From positions 1 through 13,923 of the forward strand of contig DAIDJA010000010.1 of NCBI GenBank assembly GCA_027451605.1: a DNA stretch of 13,923 bases. Direction: 5' to 3'. Both the position numbers and the translations under genes were made by a program. Below the pieces are notes generated by a model that had not been told where the DNA came from, did not search any database, and was given only the letters and a program-made list of their open reading frames with translations. This DNA is from Acidimicrobiales bacterium. Lineage in GTDB: Bacteria; Actinomycetota; Acidimicrobiia; Acidimicrobiales; JABEUL01. This document shows, piece by piece, positions 7,432 through 13,620 of this stretch. The first letter of the stretch is position 1; each line of letters starts with the position of its first letter.

Positions 7432-8478
7432 GTGCCAAGCAAGCCCCGAAACTCCAAAAAAAAACGAATAGTCTTTGTATTTTTAATTATCCTCATTTTT
7501 GTCTATTTGGGGTATAACGTTTCCGTAGATATTAAAAGAACTAATTTTTCGATTAGAGACTTCTCAAATAAGTCGATTTCATCTTTGATCGCCTCGCTGG
7601 TCATGGCAGATCATAGCAGTCCTTTACTGCTCAATCAGATCCGTTCTTCTTCTGCGGTCGTTTCGGCTAATCAGAATGTCATATCTGACACGATTGTACT
7701 AAAATCTCAAATTTCATCAGAGATTACCGCAATCAGTGAAGCAATTAATGAAAACCCCGGTATTCAGCAGCTAAGGGCACTTTATAATATTTATGCGACG
7801 AGGATGATAGCCACAGATAACTTACTTAGATGTTTTTATGGTTTTATTTCAGCTTCCGGGTCTTCTGATTCAGGGAATTGTTTTACCACCTCGGCGAATA
7901 GTTACAATACGGCAGACCAAGCCTACAAAAGTCTTTTAACGTTCGAAAAAAAGTATGGATTTTTTGTTAATTCCGTATGGACATTAGGTAATAATCAATG
8001 GACGGCATCTTCTGTCTTGGGATGGGCAACCACCCTTTCTACGGAACTTCAATTAAACGGAAGTTATTCTCTGGATATAGCAGCCTGGACCGTATCACCC
8101 GCACCGGTTCGTTTTGATTCGAACGGCCTTGATGTATTGCCGCCGGCAACTATCGTTAGCGTGAGTTTTGCCATTGCGAATAACGGAAGCTACATCGAAC
8201 AGAATATTCCGATCTCAGTTACAGTTAAAGAGACCTCAACTGGTATACAGACCATTAAAAGATCTGAAATTTCGCTTCTTCCAATGCAAGTGCCCTCTTA
8301 CGGTAACTATCAAAATATTTCCGACTCAAAATACCTTACACTCGGACCTTTTCCGGTATCTTACGGCCAGACCTATACTATTTACCTGCAGGTAGGGCCC
8401 GTAGGAAATCAGCCCAACACGGGGGTTTCAAAAAGTGTAAATATTCAGGTGGCTCCTGACGCTACCACCACAACATAG
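7432..8478 (+). CDS. membrane-anchored extracytoplasmic protein, unknown function
   Basis: 348 aa, no family recognised. A short basic N-terminus (PSKPRNSKKKR) leads into one hydrophobic segment (residues 13-29) with no lipobox, so it is probably an anchor with the rest outside the membrane. Residues about 45-205 look mainly helical and contain the only two Cys, C134 and C150, a possible disulfide. Residues about 225-341 are rich in alternating hydrophobic and Thr/Ser residues, with blocks such as IVSVSFAIANNG and VNIQVAP. They resemble an Ig-like or CARDB-like beta sandwich. The end is PDATTTT. The GTG start is the first possible start after an in-frame stop at 7408-7410 and has no SD. A TATACT at 7396-7401 may be its -10 box. 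Neighbours give no functional hint. It may bind or scaffold something in the envelope; this is a guess from architecture. Confidence 0.75.
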   Translation: MPSKPRNSKKKRIVFVFLIILIFVYLGYNVSVDIKRTNFSIRDFSNKSISSLIASLVMADHSSPLLLNQIRSSSAVVSANQNVISDTIVLKSQISSEITAISEAINENPGIQQLRALYNIYATRMIATDNLLRCFYGFISASGSSDSGNCFTTSANSYNTADQAYKSLLTFEKKYGFFVNSVWTLGNNQWTASSVLGWATTLSTELQLNGSYSLDIAAWTVSPAPVRFDSNGLDVLPPATIVSVSFAIANNGSYIEQNIPISVTVKETSTGIQTIKRSEISLLPMQVPSYGNYQNISDSKYLTLGPFPVSYGQTYTIYLQVGPVGNQPNTGVSKSVNIQVAPDATTTT

Positions 8479-8535
8479 GTGATTTGGAGATAAATTTTTT
8501 AAAAGTAACCTAAAAATAAAAACTAAGCTAAGAAC

Positions 8536-9330
8536 ATGACACAAATAAAGAATTCCAAAGTTTTAATTACCGGAGCTTCGGGTGGTCTCGGACAGGCCAT
8601 CGCCAAAAAGCTTGCAAGTTTGGGCGCTAAGGTTATTTTGACATCCAGGAGGTCTGAAATTCTTCAGAATCTGGCCGACTCCTTGGGGGGAGAATTTATT
8701 CCGGCTGACCTATCGGATCCAACGGCAGCAAAGAAGTTATTTGAAAAGATTAACGATATCGACATCCTGGTACTTAATGCGGGACTCCCGGCAACCGGAA
8801 AATTTGAGGACATGGATATTCAGGAAATTGAAAAAATAATGAGAGTAAATCTTTATTCTCCTCTCGAACTGTCGAAACTGTTCTTACCGGGAATGCTGAA
8901 AAGAGGTTCCGGTCATATCGTGTTTGTATCATCTCTGTCAGGTAAAGCGGCAACTCCCGGATCTTCTATTTATTCGGCAACAAAATTTGGGATGAGAGGT
9001 CTTGCATTTGGAATGAGGGCGGATTTAAATGACAACAATATTGGAGTTTCCGTCGTGAGTCCCGGATTTATAAGAGACGCAGGTATGTTTGCGGATGCAA
9101 AAATAGAACTACCGAAAGGCGTTACAACCAGAACACCCGAAGATGTCGCTGATGCCGTAGTAAAGGTGACGGAAAAAAACTTGGCCGAATTAGATGTTGC
9201 CCCCGTTACAATGTGGATGGGAGCAAAAATAGCGTTGGTTGCCCCCGAGTTTTCCAGAAAAATTACAAAAATAATGGGTGCCGAATCCACAGCTCAGAAG
9301 TTGGCCGAGGGCCAAAAAGATAAAAAATAA
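8536..9330 (+). CDS. short-chain dehydrogenase/reductase (SDR), classical type
   Basis: 264 aa. Motifs: TGASGGLG (12-19), NAG (81-83), N105, catalytic S133 in VSSLSG, and YSATK with Y146 and K150. The second Rossmann strand ends in TSRR (36-39) instead of an acidic residue, which favours NADP(H). This differs from the SDR at 3311, whose D41 suggests NAD. SPGFIRDAGMF (175-185) is the usual loop after the active site. The ATG has no clear SD. The gene ends TAA directly against the ATG of the maleylpyruvate isomerase-like gene, so the two are almost certainly co-transcribed and perhaps translationally coupled. Substrate unknown; the C-terminal region has hydrophobic patches (about 224-238) that could associate with membrane lipid substrates. 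Confidence 0.88.
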   Translation: MTQIKNSKVLITGASGGLGQAIAKKLASLGAKVILTSRRSEILQNLADSLGGEFIPADLSDPTAAKKLFEKINDIDILVLNAGLPATGKFEDMDIQEIEKIMRVNLYSPLELSKLFLPGMLKRGSGHIVFVSSLSGKAATPGSSIYSATKFGMRGLAFGMRADLNDNNIGVSVVSPGFIRDAGMFADAKIELPKGVTTRTPEDVADAVVKVTEKNLAELDVAPVTMWMGAKIALVAPEFSRKITKIMGAESTAQKLAEGQKDKK

Positions 9331-9972
9331 ATGTCCTCGGAGACATTACCGACAAATCTAACTCTTGAAGCTTTCTTAAAAGCCTGTTTGGATTTTAAGA
9401 ACACTGTAGATGAAGTCAGCCTTGACAGTTATGATGTCAAAGCTGTAGGAACTTGGAGCGTCATATCTCTATTGGGCCATGTTTTTAGAGGTTTGGCATC
9501 GACTTTAACTTATTTGAATTCCGGGCAATCTGATGTACAGCCGCAGGTCAGAACAGCAGAGGAATTTTACTCAGCTGTTAATCTTAAAGATCCTAAATTA
9601 TTGGATCGGGTGGAAATGGGCGGAATTAATGAAGGAGAATTGATCAGAGATAATCTTGTGATTCATTTCGAAGAAATAGTGGAAAAACTTCAAATGAAAC
9701 TTTTTGACGTTGACTTAAAGGCAGTTATTGTCATAATGAATGAGATTACAATCCCTGTTGAAGAGTATCTGAAAATTAGAACAGTTGAACTGACAGTTCA
9801 TTTGTTAGACCTCTGCACTGCTTTAGGACTAAAATTCAGACCTTCTACCCAAGCACTTAAAGTCTGTGTCGAAGTAATGGTGGGTTGCAGCAATCAGTAT
9901 GAAAAGATGATTAATTTGGTGGCGGCACTTTCGGGTAGACAGTTTGACCCAAAGGAATTGTCAATTTTTTAA
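9331..9972 (+). CDS. mycothiol-dependent maleylpyruvate isomerase family protein
   Basis: 213 aa, a DinB/MDMPI-like four-helix protein. The N-terminal GTWSVISLLGHVFRG (40-54) and the later YLKIRTVELTVHLLDL (146-161) are the family's two signature helices. They supply a likely metal triad, H50, E153 and H157. Family members use a divalent metal and mycothiol, the actinobacterial thiol, for isomerisation, detoxification or thiol transfer, so this gene supports an actinobacterial host. The exact reaction cannot be inferred; many homologues have no known substrate. It begins immediately after the upstream SDR stop (TAAATG), suggesting a two-gene unit acting in one pathway. It ends 24 bases before the convergent end of recO, with no visible terminator hairpin between. 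Confidence 0.72.
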   Translation: MSSETLPTNLTLEAFLKACLDFKNTVDEVSLDSYDVKAVGTWSVISLLGHVFRGLASTLTYLNSGQSDVQPQVRTAEEFYSAVNLKDPKLLDRVEMGGINEGELIRDNLVIHFEEIVEKLQMKLFDVDLKAVIVIMNEITIPVEEYLKIRTVELTVHLLDLCTALGLKFRPSTQALKVCVEVMVGCSNQYEKMINLVAALSGRQFDPKELSIF

Positions 9973-9996
9973 AACAGGTAAGAATTCCGAAGAAAT

Positions 9997-10731
9997 TTAA
10001 AATATGGATACAGATTTCTTAAATGACTTTATTTGTGCACCGAGGTAGTGCTCCATCGCTGAGACGCTTAATAATTCAAACTCTTTGACTTCAAGCAATG
10101 AGTCTGTTTCGAGAAGATTTCTAAGCGTTCCGCCTAAAACTTGGCGCACTGCATTAATTGTTGTTTCTGATAGCCGCCTTGATTTTCTGCACTTTTCACA
10201 CGAAAATCCGTTTTCATTCATTTCAAAGGCAACAAGCTTAACGTCTTTATTGCAAAATATACAGTAATCAACGACCAGTCCGGCGCCTTCAATTAACATA
10301 AGTTTCAGACAAAATGCCGGGAAAACGAGCCTTATATTTTTGTCATATGTATCGAGCCACTTAAGTACATTGGTCAACATGGTGAAGATTTCCGTTGACG
10401 GATTGGAATCTTCACAGGCCCGATCAACAGTTTCTAAAATAGCAAATGCTTCATTAAGTTTATCCAGATCGGATTTTAGCCTTTTGTAACCATTAATATT
10501 TACGGCTTGAATTATTTTTTGAAGTTCTCCTCCGGTTCGGTAAAGATAAAAATCTACCAAACTGCCCGGTTCTATAATTGCACCAAGTTTAGAGGTAGGC
10601 TTTCTTACCCCTTTTACTACGGCCCGAATTTTTCCATAATCTTTGGTATATAAAACCGCAATCTTATCCGCTTCGCCAAGTTTGTAGGTACGAAGTATGA
10701 TGCCTTGGGTTTTATAATATCTGTCGGACAT
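9997..10731 (-). CDS. recO: DNA repair protein RecO
   Basis: 244 aa. RecO works with RecR and RecF to load RecA onto SSB-coated single-stranded DNA and to anneal strands in recombinational repair. The N-terminal OB-fold is visible in YKTQGIILRTYKLGEADKI (6-24) and in VVKGVRKPTSKLGAIIEPG (38-56). A zinc-binding cluster follows with C157-x2-C160 and C178-x2-C181. Length and layout are standard. The ATG at 10731 has no clear SD. It is the last gene of the leftward unit sirC, uppS, a small membrane protein, recO; close linkage of recO and uppS is common in Actinobacteria. Confidence 0.92.
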   Translation of the reverse strand: MSDRYYKTQGIILRTYKLGEADKIAVLYTKDYGKIRAVVKGVRKPTSKLGAIIEPGSLVDFYLYRTGGELQKIIQAVNINGYKRLKSDLDKLNEAFAILETVDRACEDSNPSTEIFTMLTNVLKWLDTYDKNIRLVFPAFCLKLMLIEGAGLVVDYCIFCNKDVKLVAFEMNENGFSCEKCRKSRRLSETTINAVRQVLGGTLRNLLETDSLLEVKEFELLSVSAMEHYLGAQIKSFKKSVSIF

Positions 10732-10776
10732 TAAATTGATTGTTTAGTCTAATTAAGGACATCAAAAGTTACCTGA

Positions 10777-10965
10777 TCAATCCATTTGCTCGCCTTTGGA
10801 TGAACTAGACGATGAGTGGGAAAAATATAAGTTCCCGACAGCCACTAAGAAAATGAGAATAATTCCGGCTATCAGCAGTTCAAAGGCCCCTCCCATTCCG
10901 GCAAGTCCCATTAAAATTAGCAGACCTATGATAAAGACTGCAACAAGTGAAATTAATACCTTCAT
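10777..10965 (-). CDS. small two-segment membrane protein
   Basis: 62 aa. Two hydrophobic stretches, about residues 3-23 and 29-48, are joined by a Gly-rich turn (GLAGMGGAFE) and followed by a polar tail with six Ser in a row and GEQMD. It is therefore likely a helical-hairpin inner-membrane protein. Its ATG is 3 bases after the uppS stop (TAAGGCATG), and an AAGG overlapping that stop can serve as ribosome site, so translation is probably coupled to uppS. recO starts 45 bases downstream. I recognise no family. The position next to the undecaprenyl diphosphate synthase gene allows a role in membrane or lipid-carrier biology, but nothing in the sequence demonstrates this. Confidence 0.7.
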   Translation of the reverse strand: MKVLISLVAVFIIGLLILMGLAGMGGAFELLIAGIILIFLVAVGNLYFSHSSSSSSKGEQMD

Positions 10966-10968
10966 GCC

Positions 10969-11691
10969 TTAGTCTTCGCCAATATTACCAAAGCGCCTAT
11001 TTCTTTTTTGATAGATCGAGACAGCTTCAAAAAGGTGGTCTCTTCTGAAGTCAGGCCACAGCACATCCATAAATACCAGTTCCGTATAAGCAAGTTCCCA
11101 TAATAAAAAATTTGAAATTCGAAATTCTCCCGAGGTTCTGATCATCAAATCCGGATCCGGCATATCCGGATAGTACATATATTTTGAAATTAATTTATCG
11201 TTTATCTTATTGGGGTTAGTTTTGTTTAGTACGATTTGTTTGACCGCATCTACGATTTCGGCGCGCCCACCGTAGTTAAAAGCAATAGTAAGAGTTAAGT
11301 CCCGGTTTTTTTCTGTCAGGCTGACGGACTCATCAATGTGCTTCTGCAGACGCTTCGGCACACGCCAGTCCTGTCTGCCGGCAAATCGTATTCGGACCTT
11401 TCGATCGTTGAGTTCATCTCTGTGTCGGGTCAAAATACCTTCGTTAAAATTCATCAGAAATCTGACCTCATCTACCGGTCGTTTCCAGTTTTCAGTCGAA
11501 AATGCATAAACCGTCAGCCACGACAGTCCAATGTCTAATGCTCCGTAGACCGTGTCGAGGAGTGCTTCTTCCCCCGCTGCGTGACCGTCAATTCTTGGAA
11601 GGTTTCTTCGTGTCGCCCACCTGCCGTTTCCGTCCATGATACATGCGACATGTCGCGGAACTTGTTTGAGATTAATTGAGTCAATTTTCAT
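10969..11691 (-). CDS. uppS: isoprenyl (undecaprenyl/decaprenyl) diphosphate synthase, cis-type
   Basis: 240 aa. Cis-prenyltransferases condense isopentenyl diphosphate units onto an allylic primer to make the polyprenyl diphosphate carrier for peptidoglycan and other wall glycans. All family regions are present: CIMDGNGRWA (17-26) with the catalytic D20, FSTENW (64-69), FNYGGR (138-143), and PDPDLMIRTSGEFRISNF (178-195) followed by LLWELAYTELVF (196-207). In the last block Phe190 stands where many homologues have Gln. AGGA at 11698-11701 (minus strand) lies 6 bases before the ATG. sirC ends 27 bases upstream and the 62-aa membrane protein starts 3 bases downstream. Chain length made is not predictable; mycobacterial relatives make C50 or short products. 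Confidence 0.94.
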   Translation of the reverse strand: MKIDSINLKQVPRHVACIMDGNGRWATRRNLPRIDGHAAGEEALLDTVYGALDIGLSWLTVYAFSTENWKRPVDEVRFLMNFNEGILTRHRDELNDRKVRIRFAGRQDWRVPKRLQKHIDESVSLTEKNRDLTLTIAFNYGGRAEIVDAVKQIVLNKTNPNKINDKLISKYMYYPDMPDPDLMIRTSGEFRISNFLLWELAYTELVFMDVLWPDFRRDHLFEAVSIYQKRNRRFGNIGED

Positions 11692-11718
11692 AAGATGTCC
11701 TAGATTAAATTTAGTACA

Positions 11719-12354
11719 TCATATTATCGTCGAAATGTAATCTTCCATTGTAGCTTCGGCAAGTTCATACTGTTTGGTTTTGATTAAGTCAACAACATTT
11801 TCATTAACAAACTGTTTTAAGTTTGCAGATTCAGTTGGGACATTGTTGTCTTTAAGTCGCTGCCTGGCTTCGGTGAGGAGGTTAAAAAGTAAAATTAAGT
11901 CTTCGTCTAATAATTCATCAAAATAGTCTCTTAGCCAGGCGGCAAAGGTGGGTGATTTCCCGAATGTGGAGACAGATACCATGATTCCCGATTTTTCCGA
12001 CTTAGCCGGCAGAATGAAATTACAGGATTCAAACTGATCGGCTGAGTTAATCCATAACTTGTTGTCTTCACAATCCGAAAATATTGTGCGGTCCAGCTTT
12101 GGATTACCGGTAGCTGAAATTACAAGCCAAACGTCCTTAAGATCCGATTTGTCATAAGCCTTTTGTAGCAAGGTTAAGTTTTCGTCATTCATCTCTAGGA
12201 GTTCATCGATAAAGTCAAGGGAGACAACTTTCACCTGTGCATATGAATCAAGCAGGGCTCTAACTTTCTTAAAAGCCACGGGCCCACCGCCAACTACCAG
12301 GCATAATTTATTTTTTAGTATTAAGTTAACCGGAAAAGTCTGGTATCTACTCAT
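11719..12354 (-). CDS. sirC: precorrin-2 dehydrogenase / sirohydrochlorin ferrochelatase (SirC/CysG-N type)
   Basis: 211 aa, the length of a stand-alone CysG N-terminal or Met8p-like protein without the methyltransferase domain. It oxidises precorrin-2 to sirohydrochlorin with NAD and, in bifunctional relatives, inserts Fe to give siroheme, the cofactor of sulfite and nitrite reductases. Motifs: FPVNLILKNKLCLVVGGGPVAFKK (7-30, including the NAD-binding GGGPVA), WINSADQFESCNFILPA (101-117), with D106 aligning with the catalytic Asp, and VSTFGKSPTFAAWLRD (128-143). It is divergent from cysH, also a sulfur assimilation gene, and probably leads the transcript into uppS. No SD precedes the ATG. 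The repeated operator region lies about 125 bases upstream, so shared control with cysH is possible. Confidence 0.85.
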   Translation of the reverse strand: MSRYQTFPVNLILKNKLCLVVGGGPVAFKKVRALLDSYAQVKVVSLDFIDELLEMNDENLTLLQKAYDKSDLKDVWLVISATGNPKLDRTIFSDCEDNKLWINSADQFESCNFILPAKSEKSGIMVSVSTFGKSPTFAAWLRDYFDELLDEDLILLFNLLTEARQRLKDNNVPTESANLKQFVNENVVDLIKTKQYELAEATMEDYISTII

Positions 12355-12478
12355 ATTTGGTTATTTGTGGTCTCAGGAGTTTTTTTATTCAGTAATTTTA
12401 TTAAGTGGATTCTGGGATAGTCTGCGGTTTCAGGCAGTTTAGATTTCGCATAAAAGAGTGAATTTTCACAAATTTATT

Positions 12479-12566
12479 AAAAGTTGACTAAACTGGTCAA
12501 CTATTGCTGAAAAGTTGACTAAACTGGTCATATATTATTTAAAAGTTGACTAAATTAGTCAACTTT
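12479..12566. promoter_or_regulatory. triple IscR/Rrf2-like operator, 31-bp phase, in the sirC-cysH spacer
   Basis: Three palindromes with arms GTTGAC and GTCAAC start at 12483, 12514 and 12545, exactly 31 bp apart, close to three helical turns. Copies 1 and 2 share GTTGACTAAACTGGTCA; copy 2 has a degraded right arm (GTCATA). Copy 3 is GTTGACTAAATTAGTCAAC. With its flanks it forms 12-bp arms AAAGTTGACTAA (12542-12553) and TTAGTCAACTTT (12555-12566) around one base. From memory of the E. coli type 1 IscR consensus, copy 3 agrees at 23 of 25 positions, copy 1 at 22 and copy 2 at 20. Each copy contains TTGACT, a usable -35 box, so a bound protein would block polymerase. The regulator gene is not in the window. 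Confidence 0.75.
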
Positions 12567-12576
12567 ACCATATTAG
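12546..12576 (+). promoter_or_regulatory. candidate cysH promoter embedded in operator copy 3
   Basis: TTGACT at 12546-12551 is a good -35 box. CATATT (12569-12574) follows at 17 bases, or TATTAG (12571-12576) at 19. Transcription would start near 12580-12585, just before the ribosome site AGGAGA at 12588-12593. The arrangement only works if translation begins at the ATG at 12606. An alternative is TTGACT in copy 2 with TTTAAA (12538-12543). Confidence 0.4.
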
Positions 12577-12605
12577 ACGATTTAGTTAGGAGATGGGATC
12601 CAAAA

Positions 12606-13256
12606 ATGACTTTAGTGAGAGATGAAGATTTAGATTTTGAGTCATTAACGATAGAAGAGCTTCTTGGGTGGACTTCTTCAACTTTTGGAGATGATGTCGT
12701 CCTGGCCGCATCCTTTCAGGATGTAGTAATGATTGATATTGTGGCAAAAGTAATTCCGAATATAAAAACCGTATTTATTGACACCGGGAGTCACTTTAAA
12801 GAGACTTTGGAATTTGTGAACTATATAAAAGATCGTTACAGTTTGAATTTAATTGTCATTGAGCCGGAAGTAAGTGCCGAAGATTTTCCGTGCGGAAGTG
12901 GAAACTGTTGTAAGTTGAGAAAGGTTGAGCCATTTAATAAATATTTAAAGGAGTCTCAGGCAAAAGCCTGGATCTCGGGAATCAAAAGAGTGGATACCCC
13001 AGAAAGAGAAAACGCTCCCATTGTAGGCTGGGATGAAACTAAAGGACTTTATAAGATTAATCCTATCGTAACCTGGAATGACGAAGACGTGGATGTTTAT
13101 TCCAAAAATAATGGCTTGCCTCAGCACCCACTTGTTAAACGCGGATATCTCTCGATAGGATGTGCGCCGACTACGGTTCCGGTTAAACCCGGTGAAACGG
13201 TACGCAGCGGGCGGTGGGCAAATATGACAAAAACTGAATGCGGTTTACATATCTGA
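12606..13256 (+). CDS. cysH: APS/PAPS reductase (assimilatory sulfate reduction)
   Basis: 216 aa from the ATG at 12606. The enzyme reduces activated sulfate (APS or PAPS) to sulfite with thioredoxin-type reductants. Motifs: AASFQD (34-39) and FIDTGSHFKETLEF (57-70) of the PP-loop fold, CC at 101-102 in NCCKLRKVEPF, the arginine-rich ISGIKRVDTPER (123-134), SIGCAPTT (183-190) and the catalytic C212 in ECGLH. The CC pair normally pairs with CxxC to hold a [4Fe-4S] cluster in APS-type enzymes, yet here CxxC reads CAPT (C186, T189), so one ligand is missing. The frame extends upstream to a TTG at 12546, but that codon lies inside operator copy 3, whereas AGGAGA (12588-12593) serves the ATG. The gene is divergent from sirC and ends before a strong terminator. 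Substrate preference (APS or PAPS) is unresolved. Confidence 0.9.
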   Translation: MTLVRDEDLDFESLTIEELLGWTSSTFGDDVVLAASFQDVVMIDIVAKVIPNIKTVFIDTGSHFKETLEFVNYIKDRYSLNLIVIEPEVSAEDFPCGSGNCCKLRKVEPFNKYLKESQAKAWISGIKRVDTPERENAPIVGWDETKGLYKINPIVTWNDEDVDVYSKNNGLPQHPLVKRGYLSIGCAPTTVPVKPGETVRSGRWANMTKTECGLHI

Positions 13257-13620
13257 TAGTTGCTTTTATCCATTGCAAATATTTTGACTAAAGATGTAGT
13301 TATTTTGATGGTTTTCACTAAAAAGTCATAACAAGTTCGTTTCTTTCGGGGTACATAAATTTAAAGGCCGTTTGCTGAGGAATATTTTTTAATTCCTCGG
13401 CAAACGTTTTTTTGAGGAGCTAACTTTTATGCTCTAATTCGCATCAGCGAAGGAAAATGTGCCGAACCAATGGCTTATATTTGCTACAGCCGGTACCATT
13501 CATAAAATTTCTGTAAGTCAGCAAAGCTACTTATAATGAATTTTGTAAATTGGGATTAGGACTATTAATTTAATCAAAAATTTTAATTGATTTAAGTCAC
13601 GGTTTACTTTGTTTTAACTT
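13257..13620. other. spacer between cysH and the lipoprotein gene
   Basis: Besides the cysH terminator it holds a possible leader hairpin: TTTGCTACAG (13480-13489) can pair with CTGT (13511-13514) and AGCAAA (13520-13525) across a 5-base bulge. An inverted repeat AATCAA/TTGATT (13572-13577, 13587-13592) lies about 30 bases before the next start and could be an operator. No further gene is seen. Confidence 0.4.
13369..13413 (+). terminator. strong intrinsic terminator after cysH
   Basis: CGTTTGCTGAGGAAT (13369-13383) pairs with ATTCCTCGGCAAACG (13392-13406) over 15 positions, with a single G-T wobble, around an 8-base loop. Seven T residues follow (13407-13413). It lies 112 bases beyond the cysH stop and points the same way, so it ends the cysH transcript as a single-gene unit and insulates the lipoprotein gene. 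Confidence 0.92.

Noticed and set aside
9973..9996. Bidirectional terminator between the isomerase-like gene and recO
   Set aside because: The 24-base gap has no hairpin; the run of T belongs to the end of the coding sequence.
13284..13300. TTGACTAAA after cysH as a possible fourth operator copy
   Set aside because: Only the left half matches; the right arm and the spacing do not fit the palindrome.
13421..13443. AGGAG followed by ATG CTC TAA as a leader peptide
   Set aside because: Only two codons long and located right after the cysH terminator; no evidence of function.
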